The translations under genes were made by a program, and so were the position numbers. The notes under the pieces were generated by a model that searched no databases, was not told where the DNA came from, and saw only the letters and a program-made list of their open reading frames with translations. This document shows positions 43,171 through 52,979 of a DNA stretch of 64,000 nucleotides, piece after piece. Each line of letters opens with the position of its first letter. Positions within the stretch are counted from its first letter, which is position 1. This DNA comes from Methylobacter sp. (GTDB taxonomy: Bacteria > Pseudomonadota > Gammaproteobacteria > Methylococcales > Methylomonadaceae): contig JAURZV010000018.1 of NCBI GenBank assembly GCA_030653175.1, forward strand, positions 1 through 64,000, in the 5' to 3' direction.

Positions 43171-46100
43171 ATGAACCCCATTGTTCAACTGGACACGCAT
43201 TACACACGCTCCATTAATCTTGAAAGAGATGCGGATTCCTGCGACATCCTCGGCGCGTACATTCCGACTTCACGCGCGCTGCAAACCCTGGACAAAATTG
43301 CCGAAACATTCAACCAAAAATCCATTCCAAGGGCATGGTCTCTGGTCGGCCCTTACGGCTCGGGAAAATCATCATTTGCAGCTTTTCTGGCACATTTATT
43401 GGAAGACCAGAAACGCACAACAAATGTAATGGCCGAACAGATGTTGCAACAATACAGTCCTGAGCTAGTCAATAAATTCATCGCACATACCGGCGGCACT
43501 AATGCGTATTGCATTGTACTGCTAACGGGCAGTCCCGAATCATTAAGCAAGCGCATTGTCGAAGCACTGTATCAAGCGGCTGTCCGCTACTGGGACAAAG
43601 GCCGCCCACCGGCAATCGTTCATGAGATAGCGGACGCAAGACAACAAACGCTAACGACAACTGAAATCATTGAATTGCTAAAACAATTACAGCTGGCTGT
43701 TAGTAAAAAATCAGGCAAAGGCATACTCATCGTCATTGATGAATTGGGCAAGTTTTTGGAATACGAAGCCCGTCATCTGGGTACAAACGATATTTTTTTA
43801 CTGCAAGCGCTTGCAGAAGCCGCCTATCAAGGCGGCGAAGCCAACATCCTGTTAGTGGTGCTAATGCACCAAGCTTTTGAGCAATATTCAAAAGGCATCG
43901 GCGAAGAGCTGAAAAACGAATGGTTAAAAGTGCAAGGCCGGTTTGAGAGCATCCCGTTTCTTGATTCCGCCGAACAAACCTTACGCGTCATTGCGGCGGC
44001 ATTGCATAACCGGCTGACACCGGAACAGCAGCAAAAAGTAAACCGTCAAACCGCCGATATTGTTGAAGTTTTAGCCCGGCAAAACGCACTGTTTCCCGGA
44101 CTCAATATCGAGTCCGCCTGTGCGATACTCGCTCAGTGTTACCCATTGCATCCAATGGCGGCCTTGATATTGCCGACGCTCTGTCAAAAAGTTGCCCAAA
44201 ACGAAAGGACCTTATTCAGCTACCTCGGCAGCCAAGAGTATTTCGGCTTTAAAGACAGCGTTGAGCGCTTACAACAAGCAGGTGAATGGGTATTGCCCTG
44301 GGGGATTTTTGAATACTTCATCGAAAACCAATCTACGGCAAGTACCGACCCTATTACCCAAAGACGATGGGCGGAGGTCATTACCGCGATAGAACGTTTA
44401 GGCGATACAAGCGAATTGGAAAGCCAATTAGTAAAAACCATTGGCTTGTTCAACATCATAGGCAGCCAAGCCGGATTCAAAGCGAGTAACGAATGCTTAA
44501 AGCTGTGCTTTCCGTCGTCGGTCGATGTCGCTCAAGCGCTGACCAACCTACAAAAAAAATCTATTATCAATTACCGCCTTTTCAGTTCGGAATATCGCAT
44601 TTGGGAAGGCAGCGACTTCGATTTGGAGCAGGCCGTAAAAGAAACAATGCAGCAACAAGGGCGCTTTAATCTCGCGGAAACACTGACCCGCCGAAACAAA
44701 TTGCCGCCCATAGTGGCCAGAAAATACTCCATTCAAAACGGGACGCTACGCTATTTTCAGCCGTTTTATGCAGATGCCGCAACGCGAAAGGATTTTTATC
44801 AAAACACCTCTCATCCGAAAATTATTTTTTTCTTGTCGGAGGGGCAAGACGACACGGCGGCGTTTAACAGCATAGTCAAAACCTATCCTGAGCCGTTAAA
44901 CATTTACGTGTTATGCGGAAGAGCATCGCAACACAAGCATATAGTTGCAGAGGCTATCGCTTTAGAGTGCATTCAATCCGAACGCGCCGAAATAAAATCC
45001 GATCCGGTCGCACAACGGCAATTAAAAGATCGTCTAATGACAATCAAGCAAACCGAAGCGGATTTTTTAACGCGATATTTGGAGCAGCCCGAATCGAACC
45101 AATGGATTTGGCGAGGCGAACAGCTGGAATTACCCACACGGCGCGAACTACAAAACCAACTGTCCAAAGTGTTGGAAACAGTCTACGACCAAGCGCCGTT
45201 AGTTAAAAACGAGTTGATAAACCGCAATAAAGTCTCAGGGCAAGCCAATGGCGCTAAAAACAAACTGATTGCAGCATTACTAACAAAAACGCATTTAGAA
45301 GACCTCGGCTTTGACAGCGCAAAATACCCGCCCGAGAAAACCATATACCGCGCCGTATTTAAAGAGACAGGCATCCATGAGCAAAGGAACGGTATCTGGC
45401 AACTGGTTAATCCCCCAGCTGACAACAAATACCGATTTGCAAAAGTATGGCAGGGTATCAGCGACTTCCTGGCGGCCAGCGCGTCCCCCCGAGAACTGAA
45501 CGATATTTATGCGCTGATAGAAAAGCCGCCCTATGGTGTACAAAAAGGCGTGTGTTCCTTGCTTTTTACGGCTTACTACCTGGCTAATCAAAGAACACTG
45601 GCGCTCTACGAAAGCGGAGTGTTTTGCCCCGTAGTCACTCAGGAAATTTTCGAGATTTTAGCTAAACGCCCTGAGCTGTTTAGCGTTGAAGCCATCGACT
45701 TTACCGGAATAAGGGCCGAGCTGTTCAACAGCTACCTGGAAAAACTGATAGGCAAAGTCCCGGAAGAAAGCACACTGCTCGACATCGTAAAGCCTTTGGC
45801 GAAATTTATTGCCCAATTGCCTGAATATACGCAGTCAACAAAAAGCTTAGATCCTCAAACAATTGCCGTCCGCGATGCTTTTCAGAATACCCAAAGTCCG
45901 ATGAAGTTACTGTTTGAAATACTGCCTCAGGCTTGCGGCTATCCCTCGTATCTCGGAACAGACTTAAATGACAACAGCCCTAACGATTTTTTAAATGAAT
46001 TGGTGAGGCATTTAAATGCCCTAAACAAAGCCTATGAAAATCTGCTTAATGACTTTAAAAACCAGTTAGCCCTAGCGCTTAAAGAATCTGCCGATTTAAG

Positions 46101-46575
46101 CCTTGCCGATCTTAGAGCCTCCATAGCCAAAAAATATGCAGGCTTAGAACAATACACCGTCGATTTGCAAGGTCTTAAAGCCTTTATCTTAAGGCTGCAA
46201 AACAACAAAGAAACGGATGAGGCCTGGCTCGAATCTGTAGCCGCGTTTCTCGGCAAAGCGCCGCCTAATAAGTGGCTGAAAAATAACTGCTTGGATGCGG
46301 AATATCGCCTTGTTGATTTAAGCGAGCGCCTTTTGCAACTGGCGTTAGTTCATTCGCATCAATTACAAGCGAAAGCGGGCGACGAGGTAACACTATTCCG
46401 TGTCGTTAACAAGCAAGAGGCAAAAGACCAAGTAGTCTATTTAAATGCACAACTAATAAATCAGGCGAAAGCGGTTGTTGAGAATATGCCGCACAATTTT
46501 AAAAATGCTGACAAACAATTGAAGTTAGCCATCATTGCCGAATTAATTAATGGTGTGGATAACGAATATACTTAA
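43171..46575 (+). CDS. BrxC-like P-loop ATPase, copy A
   Basis: This intact 1134-residue protein has Walker A GPYGSGKSSFAAFLAHLLE at about residue 60, Walker B ILIVIDELGKFLEYE at about 190, and sensor-like ILLVVLMHQAFEQY. The remainder is long and helical with no nuclease or methylase motif. Size and motifs match the BREX BrxC/PglY ATPases, which are ATP-dependent factors needed for modification and exclusion. Similarity to copy B is limited to the ATPase core. A 116-bp spacer separates it from the sulfurtransferase gene. Confidence 0.82.
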   Translation: MNPIVQLDTHYTRSINLERDADSCDILGAYIPTSRALQTLDKIAETFNQKSIPRAWSLVGPYGSGKSSFAAFLAHLLEDQKRTTNVMAEQMLQQYSPELVNKFIAHTGGTNAYCIVLLTGSPESLSKRIVEALYQAAVRYWDKGRPPAIVHEIADARQQTLTTTEIIELLKQLQLAVSKKSGKGILIVIDELGKFLEYEARHLGTNDIFLLQALAEAAYQGGEANILLVVLMHQAFEQYSKGIGEELKNEWLKVQGRFESIPFLDSAEQTLRVIAAALHNRLTPEQQQKVNRQTADIVEVLARQNALFPGLNIESACAILAQCYPLHPMAALILPTLCQKVAQNERTLFSYLGSQEYFGFKDSVERLQQAGEWVLPWGIFEYFIENQSTASTDPITQRRWAEVITAIERLGDTSELESQLVKTIGLFNIIGSQAGFKASNECLKLCFPSSVDVAQALTNLQKKSIINYRLFSSEYRIWEGSDFDLEQAVKETMQQQGRFNLAETLTRRNKLPPIVARKYSIQNGTLRYFQPFYADAATRKDFYQNTSHPKIIFFLSEGQDDTAAFNSIVKTYPEPLNIYVLCGRASQHKHIVAEAIALECIQSERAEIKSDPVAQRQLKDRLMTIKQTEADFLTRYLEQPESNQWIWRGEQLELPTRRELQNQLSKVLETVYDQAPLVKNELINRNKVSGQANGAKNKLIAALLTKTHLEDLGFDSAKYPPEKTIYRAVFKETGIHEQRNGIWQLVNPPADNKYRFAKVWQGISDFLAASASPRELNDIYALIEKPPYGVQKGVCSLLFTAYYLANQRTLALYESGVFCPVVTQEIFEILAKRPELFSVEAIDFTGIRAELFNSYLEKLIGKVPEESTLLDIVKPLAKFIAQLPEYTQSTKSLDPQTIAVRDAFQNTQSPMKLLFEILPQACGYPSYLGTDLNDNSPNDFLNELVRHLNALNKAYENLLNDFKNQLALALKESADLSLADLRASIAKKYAGLEQYTVDLQGLKAFILRLQNNKETDEAWLESVAAFLGKAPPNKWLKNNCLDAEYRLVDLSERLLQLALVHSHQLQAKAGDEVTLFRVVNKQEAKDQVVYLNAQLINQAKAVVENMPHNFKNADKQLKLAIIAELINGVDNEYT

Positions 46576-46691
46576 AAAAGCTATTGTAATAAATCGCATG
46601 AATTGGAAGTTATTGTAAGTCTTGGATATTAAAGCCTATATCAAGCGATATTTAAAAACCCAAGATACCCGAATAAGGCAAAAATAAATTT

Positions 46692-47485
46692 ATGAGTAAT
46701 AACAAACCGATCAGACATTTATTAGGTATATCCGGCGGCAAAGACAGCGCGGCTTTAGCGATTTATATGCGCGATAAAGTGCCGGAAATGGAATATTTTT
46801 TTGCCGATACCGGTGCTGAGTTACCGGAGACATTAGCATTTGTCGACTTGATGGAAGATTATTTAGGCAAAGAAATTATTCGTATTAATGCCGGGCGGGA
46901 TTTTGATTATTACTTAAAGCTACATAAAAACTATTTGCCCTCAGCACAACAACGCTGGTGTACGATTAATTTAAAACTTAAACCATTTGAAGATTTTGCG
47001 GGTAACGATCAGGTTATTAGTTATGTTGGCATTCGTGCAGACGAGCCGCAAAGAGAAGGTTATTTATCCACTAAACCCACCATAAAAGCCTGTTTTCCAT
47101 TTAAAGAAGATGGATTAGTTAGAGAAGATATTATCAATATTCTTAATGAATCGGGTCTTGGATTGCCTAAGTATTATGAATGGCGTAGTCGTTCAGGGTG
47201 TTACTTTTGTTTTTACCAACGAAAAATAGAATGGATTGGATTGCAAGAAAATCATCCTGACTTATTTGAAGCGGCCAAAAAGTATGAAAAACATGATGAA
47301 ACAACAGGAAAGTGTTACACATGGTCACAAGGCGAGTCTTTAGACGAAGTTTTTGCACGTAAAGATGAGATTAAAAAAAATTCGCACTAACTAACAGTAA
47401 AACAAATAAATCTAAAAATTTAATGGATTCTGTTTTAGATGACGACGACGAAAACGACGATGGTTGTTTAATTTGTATGTTATAG
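46692..47485 (+). CDS. PAPS reductase/DndC-like PP-loop sulfurtransferase (3' frameshift)
   Basis: The protein has the PP-loop ISGGKDSAALAIYM (residues 13-26), AQQRWCTINLKLKPFE and SGCYFCFYQRKIEW, a cysteine layout like that of DndC and type 4 BREX BrxP, able to hold an iron-sulfur cluster. It should activate DNA backbone sites for sulfur transfer. The annotated frame stops at 47388-47390 after EIKKNSH. Shifting at the A8 run (47373-47380) continues as ALTNSKTNKSKNLMDSVL and then an acidic run ending GCLICML, stop 47483-47485, a plausible native tail with CxxC. Whether this indel is real is open. Confidence 0.85.
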
Positions 47486-47488
47486 AAA

Positions 47489-47992
47489 ATGGATATTTTA
47501 AAGAAATTTAAAAATGTAAGGGTTTTCAATGAGAATAACAAACCAAGCCTTCATAAACCCGTTTTATTGCTTTTTGCTCTTAGTCAATGCTATCAAAATA
47601 AAAAAGACTTATTTCATTTAAAAGCATAGACAAAGCTTTTAATGATATTTTCTTAGCATTTTCTTTACCGGGCAAGATAATTAACTCACATTAACCATTT
47701 GGTAAATTAGAAAATGATGGTATTTGGGAAGTTACGGAAAGTAAATATTTAAAACGCACAAGTGTTGGTCATTTATCAAAAAAAGAGTTATTAGATGAAA
47801 ATATTTATGGCGGCTTTATTCCAGATATATACGAAAATATTGCATTAAATAAATCTCTGATTGAAAAAAATTATTAACGATATTTTATGTGATTATATTA
47901 ATCCTGCTTTACATGTTGAAATGTTGAGTTTTCTAGGTGTATATAGCAATGTCGTCAATGAATTAATCTTAATTAATGAAAGGAATAAATCA
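47489..47992 (+). pseudogene. Decayed DNA sulfur-binding domain (SBD) gene
   Basis: Reassembled over three frames, this reads DILKKFKNVRVFNENNKP, SLHKPVLLLFALSQCYQNKK, then IDKAFNDIFLAFSLPGK, then PFGKLENDGIWEVTESKYLK, RTSVGHLSKKELLDENIYGG, FIPDIYENIALNKSLIEK, then IINDILCDYINPALHVEML. This closely follows the sulfur-binding domain of ScoMcrA-type phosphorothioate readers (HKP-LLLLWALG, YPFWRL-NDG-WEV, S-REL, GFPPEVY, PPSLHEDIL). Lesions: a frameshift near 47626, a TAA at 47692-47694 and an A-run shift at 47864-47870. No HNH nuclease follows. The frame is open into the next gene, so an SBD-DUF4007 fusion is possible. Confidence 0.75.
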
Positions 47993-48841
47993 ATGGCATT
48001 AATTGGAAACCAAACTTTTGCGTTGTCAAAATGGTGGGCAAGCAAAACAATACAGCTTGTAAAAACAGATAGAAATATCTTTTCTAAGTCAAAGATGCGC
48101 GAAATCCGAAAAGCACTTATTGCTGGCGATAATGTGATTAAAGGTATACACGGATGGATGCAAGCAGCTCAATTGTTAGGAAGGGTAAAAACAGGTGAAT
48201 ATGAATTAACAAATTTTGGGCGCGTTCTTTCGGATAATGATCCTAAGCTTGAGAAATCTGCTTCATGGTGGGCGATACATTTAGCAGTTTGTTTTTCAGA
48301 ACGAGGGGAACCTTATCATCAATTTTTTATTGCTTTAGATGTTTTGACGAAGGATTGGATTCAATGGAAAATTTTAATGGTACGAGTTGATTCATCCATT
48401 GAAGATGCTGCAAAAGGGAGTCTTACACCTAATTTAGAAGGGGTAAGAAAAATGTTTGAAAAAGATAATCCCCTCGCCGAACTCGGCCTCATTGAGACGC
48501 GTAAAATTCGTGATGAAGGCCTCTTGATCCGTTTAGGTTCACCTAAGATCACCGATGAAATCATTGTCCACGCCCTTGCGATGATACGTTTTCATCATTA
48601 CAAAAGCCGTAGTACCGTTGATTTTTCAGAATTAAGTAAAGACGGTTTAGGTCATTTCTTATGCTGCTCATCCGAGCAGTTACGTCAGCATTTACGCCGC
48701 ATGAATCAGAGCCACAATTGGAAGCGTTATTTCAGTTTTAACGAGGCCGTTAACATCGACTCAATCGCCTTTGAGGAAGACTGCGCCCCTGGAAAAACCC
48801 TGCTGTTACTGCTTCAGCAAGGGGAAGACACTTGGCTATGA
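47993..48841 (+). CDS. DUF4007 family protein, copy B
   Basis: This 282-residue protein is read from ATG 47993, preceded by AGGAATAAATCA. Family wording is LIGNQTFALSKWWASKTIQLVK, ELTNFGRVLSDNDPKLEKSASWWAIHLAV, and FHHYKSRSTVDFSELSKDGLGHFL. It is diverged from copy A, which has HETFALRYSWLTKGFQ at the matching start. The frame extends upstream through the decayed SBD gene without a stop. It lies 22 bp before the 158-residue gene and is the first intact member of the second module. Confidence 0.82.
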   Translation: MALIGNQTFALSKWWASKTIQLVKTDRNIFSKSKMREIRKALIAGDNVIKGIHGWMQAAQLLGRVKTGEYELTNFGRVLSDNDPKLEKSASWWAIHLAVCFSERGEPYHQFFIALDVLTKDWIQWKILMVRVDSSIEDAAKGSLTPNLEGVRKMFEKDNPLAELGLIETRKIRDEGLLIRLGSPKITDEIIVHALAMIRFHHYKSRSTVDFSELSKDGLGHFLCCSSEQLRQHLRRMNQSHNWKRYFSFNEAVNIDSIAFEEDCAPGKTLLLLLQQGEDTWL

Positions 48842-48863
48842 ATATTATTAGAGGGGACAAGGC

Positions 48864-49340
48864 ATGATGGATGCAATACAAACCGTCCTGACGCGTTACT
48901 GTGCTGAGAATGCGCGCTATAAGCATTTAGGGTTTTCCAGCAAAGATACGGCTATTGTTAGTCAGCTTGGTGACGTGCTTAGACAGCTATTGCCGGGGTA
49001 TATCTTCTGGGATGGCAATCAGCCCCTTCTTAATAATCCGCCTGCGGCGGGTTGTAGCCGAAAAATCTTGATGGATGCGACATTTAAAACCGACTATCCC
49101 GGTTTAATTATCAGCCGCCCCGGATATTGGCTACATACTTTCAGCGATGCCGATAAATCAGTGTTCTGGACAGCCTTAGGCGCTAAAGATGGCGGTCACC
49201 AAGTGATTGTCGTTTTTCCTGAGAGCCATGAATTTAAACGTCTTAATCGTCATTTTCTCCATCCCGAACCCTTAGATGGATTATCAGTCACGCTTTGGAC
49301 ATCCGGCAAGAAACAACACTATAAGCCTAGATTATCATGA
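48864..49340 (+). CDS. Hypothetical island protein, 158 aa
   Basis: This is a soluble protein with an amphipathic N-terminal helix (MDAIQTVLTRYCAENARYKHL), a conserved-looking centre (LLPGYIFWDGNQPLLNN; DYPGLIISRPGYWLHTF) and a final beta-rich part (GGHQVIVVFPESHEFKRLNRHFLHPEPLDG). No family was recognised. Its stop overlaps the start of BrxC-like copy B by 4 bp, so it is translationally coupled to it and is probably a partner. Comparable small genes (BrxA/B/F) accompany BrxC in other BREX types, but no similarity to them is seen. Confidence 0.7.
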   Translation: MMDAIQTVLTRYCAENARYKHLGFSSKDTAIVSQLGDVLRQLLPGYIFWDGNQPLLNNPPAAGCSRKILMDATFKTDYPGLIISRPGYWLHTFSDADKSVFWTALGAKDGGHQVIVVFPESHEFKRLNRHFLHPEPLDGLSVTLWTSGKKQHYKPRLS

Positions 49341-52300
49341 CCATTTTAAGCGATATTATCGAAATTAATGCAGTTGCCAACGATGCCGCCATTGTCGTTG
49401 AACGAAGTTTATGCAATCAAAATCTAGTGGCCAGTTATGCCCCGACTAAGGCCTCGATAGCAGTGTTAGCGCATATTCAAAAAGCGGTGCTTCCGGAAGC
49501 CACTCAAGAAATGCGGGCGATTAATTTATTCGGAAATTACGGCTCGGGGAAAAGCCATTTGGCGGTGCTGATTGCGCAATTATGCCGCGACGGTTCAGGC
49601 AGCACGGAATTTAGTGATTTTTTTCAACGTTTGGTTAATTTTGACGAGGCGAAATTAGCGCAAGATTTGAAGCATACTTTTATCGCGGCTGATGACCATG
49701 ATGCCAGACCTTATTTGCTAGTGTCCTTATATGGCGCAGAAGCGCCCACTTTGGGCGGTCAACTGATGGAAGGATTATATGATGCCTTAAATCGTCATCC
49801 TGATTTAGACCCGAAAGCGATTTTGCCTACGACGGAATATGAAGTCGCCGTACAATCTTTTGAACAAATGGTAGAAAACTCGCCTCAGTATGCGGACACT
49901 GACTTATCAGAGTGGCAATTGGCTCAGGATTATGTCACGACGGCAGAAATGCTAAGTGGCTTAAAAAACCATCAATCTTTAGTGCTAGATGTATTTAGGC
50001 AATGGTATAAAGCGGTTTGTCATGGCGTGGCTACTTTCAATCCTGCTGATAACGGCGGCAAAAATTTTATTACAGCTTATCTTGAAGCCGGAAAAAATCT
50101 GGCGGAACAACACCAATTTGGCGGCATCGTCGTAATCTGGGATGAATTCGGCGATGCGCTGGAAAATTTAATTGGTCATTCCAACCGCAATGCAGGGGAC
50201 GAAATTATGCTGTTGCAGCGTTTTGTCGAAACAGTGTGCAAACCGAGCAAAGCTCATACTCTGTTTATCGGGTTAACGCATGTGTCTTTTCCCGAATATG
50301 CGGTTAGAACCGGCGCTAATGACACGGTGAAAAATCGGTTGGAAGCGATTTCCGGTCGTTTTAATAAGCCTTTTAAAATGGAACTTAGCGCCGTCGAATG
50401 TGAGGGTTATCATTTATTAGGCATGCAAAAATCCTGGACTGGGCTGGGTAAGCGTTATTTACAAGACGCCGAAGATGCCCGGCAACGGTTGCTTGAAAAT
50501 TGTGGTCATCTGGCGTTATTTAAAGAAGTGGGGCAACATTTTTCCCAAGTATTAAGCGAATGCTATCCGCTGCATCCGATTATGGCGGTGGGATTATTTG
50601 CGCTGTCTGATTACGCGCAGTCGAATCGTACTGCTCTAACTTTTTTTAGGGATAATGCGGACAAGGTATTGCATCGTGAATTGAGCGATCAGGGTTTATT
50701 CACCGACGAACTGATTCGCTTGCCGGAATTGGTTGATTATTATGCGGATCGGCTAAAAGAAAAAAACCAGCCGATTGGGAGCGTTATCAACGTACAACGG
50801 CAAAAATACCCGCCGATTTACCGAACGATAAAGTTCAGGCCAGACAAGCGATTTTAAAGCTGTTATTTCTTGCCCCATTATTAGGTGAAAACTTTCAAAC
50901 TACGGAAAGCTTTCTTGCAGGTAGCTTATGCGACGCAAAACCGAATTCAGGCGCGGCGCAAACCTTAAGTTCTGATTTGGCTTGGTTAAAAACAGCGGAA
51001 TTATGCTGGAAACATGATGTGACCGAGCAATGGCTGTTATTTAGCGACTCAGGTGTTGATGTAGAAGCGTTAATCACTCCTAAATTAAGCTATTTTGCAG
51101 GGCGTAGCCCTGAAACGTTGTTTAACGATCATCCTGACATGCAAGAGGATTTATTGCCACCTATCGGTAAGCATGATTTAGATCCTTCGGCCTGCGGTAT
51201 CGTGCGTTCCTATCAAATTAGCCTGCTAACGCCGCCGTTTAGCAATCAAGTCAAAATCAGCGATCCGCTACTTAGTGGACAGGTTTTTTTAGTATTGGCT
51301 AAGGATAGAGAAGAGGTTGATATTGTTAAGGCTAGAATCAGGGAAACAACGCCGACGAACCTTTATTTTTGGTTGCCGTTAGCGGGTATTAGAGCGGAAG
51401 CGGTTGAACTGGATGGTAAGGAATTCAGGCTAAGCGGTTTGTTGTGCCGCTATTTGGCTTTGGAATTGTTATTAAAAGAAAAAACCGCCAGTGAAGATTT
51501 ACGCAGACAACTCATGGCGAAATGGGAAAAATGCCGCCAACAGTTATTGTCTGTTTTGCAGATATTGTTTGGTCGGGAAGGTTTGGACAGCGGAAAAAGT
51601 CAGATTTTCAAGGCCGGTTCCGCCGATCCTATCCCGTGTCATAGTTGGCATGATTTTAAGGGTATTTTAGCTGCCGATATTCAAAACACGTATCCGCAGG
51701 AAATTCCTGTTCGCGCGATGAATTTAAATAAACTGAACGCTGAAAAATATACCGGCAGCGATAAGGTGCTGAAAGTTGTCGAGCGTATTTTGGATTTTGC
51801 CGAAAACCCGGCGTATCAAACCGATTTATTAGGCGAGCCGAAAGAAAGTAGTGAGCGTTCAGCCCTAATTGATGGGGTGTTAGGCGCGAATCAGTTATTC
51901 ATTGAACGAGCTGATGGCCTTGATATTAAAAAAATCGATGAAACCGAAGGTGCCCTCAAGGATGTATTGACGCTAATCCATAAAACATTGGTGCATAAAC
52001 GCGAAAAGCCTTATTTGGTGTCCGAATTGCGCGATAAACTTATCGCACCGCCCTATGGTTTGCCTTCCTGCACCTTAGCGATGTTCGCGGCGGTTGCAGT
52101 CCGAAATGATACTAAGCGTTTACGTTTCGGCAGTACAAAAGAAGAGGACTTTGCGAAAAATTTAACGGACGCCTTTGTTCAAGACAGCAAAATAACCCTG
52201 CGCTTGTTTGAGTTTACAACTAAGCAATTTGCTATGTTGTTTGGACTTGGTAAATACTTCAATCTGGAAAAAACCAGTATGCAAACCCAAGAAGAATATG

Positions 52301-52977
52301 CTGGGCAATGCGTACAAACATTACGCCAATTTGTGCTTAAACAATCGGAATCAATTAAGCAATCAGCGCTGTTACAGGACAAAACTAAAAACTTGGTAAA
52401 GTTTTTGTCATTGCCGGGTAAAAACCAACAGGATGTTGCTGAGTTTTTACTGGAGTTATTAGCCCTTGATCGTGAAATAGCGTCAGAAATCGGCATTAAA
52501 AGTCAATCGTTGCTCAAGAACTTGCTGGATGACTTTGCAAAAGTCGATAATGCCAAACAGTATGAAATCAAGCAAACCTTGCAAACCGTTGTTCCTAAAG
52601 ACGAGGGCGGTAAGCAACAATTGCTTGAACGTTTGAATCATCCATCTGCGCTACCACAAGCTAAAGCAATCGCTAAATTATTAGAGCAGCATACCCATGT
52701 CGATGACATTGCCATTACTCATGTGACGCAAGCTATTTTAAATAAGCCGTTTGAGGAATGCAGCGATTTGGAAATAGGGCGCTGTCAAGGCAAGTTAGAG
52801 TCACTTGTTAATCATCACCAGCAGCCCTTAACCTATAACACTATTCAAGACCCCGCGGTTATTCTGGCTGCGGATGAGTTGATTAATGCATTACAGTGTT
52901 GGCTTAAGTCAAAGTCGTTAGCACCGGAAACTATCAAGTCAGCACTTACTGTCGTATTAAGCGAATACGGCGGTTAA
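49337..52977 (+). pseudogene. BrxC-like P-loop ATPase, copy B, split by a frameshift
   Basis: N-terminal frame 49337-50857 holds Walker A NLFGNYGSGKSHLAVLIAQL, Walker B GIVVIWDEFGDALENL and QRFVETVCKPSKAHTLFIGLTHV. After DRLKEKNQP it goes out of frame. Shifting at the A7 run 50760-50766 gives PADWERYQRTTAKIPADLPN, DKVQARQAILKLLFLAPLL and joins the frame ending at 52977. The full protein would be about 1,213 residues, BrxC-sized. The C-terminal half is long and helical and includes PYLVSELRDKLIAPPYGLPS, a phrase with a close counterpart in copy A (near KPPYGVQKGVC). Either a homopolymer sequencing error or a recent loss. Confidence 0.8.
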
Positions 52978-52979
52978 TA

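Noticed and set aside
47435-47465. GAC-repeat tract as a microsatellite
   Set aside because: It codes the acidic run of the shifted sulfurtransferase tail and has sense as protein.
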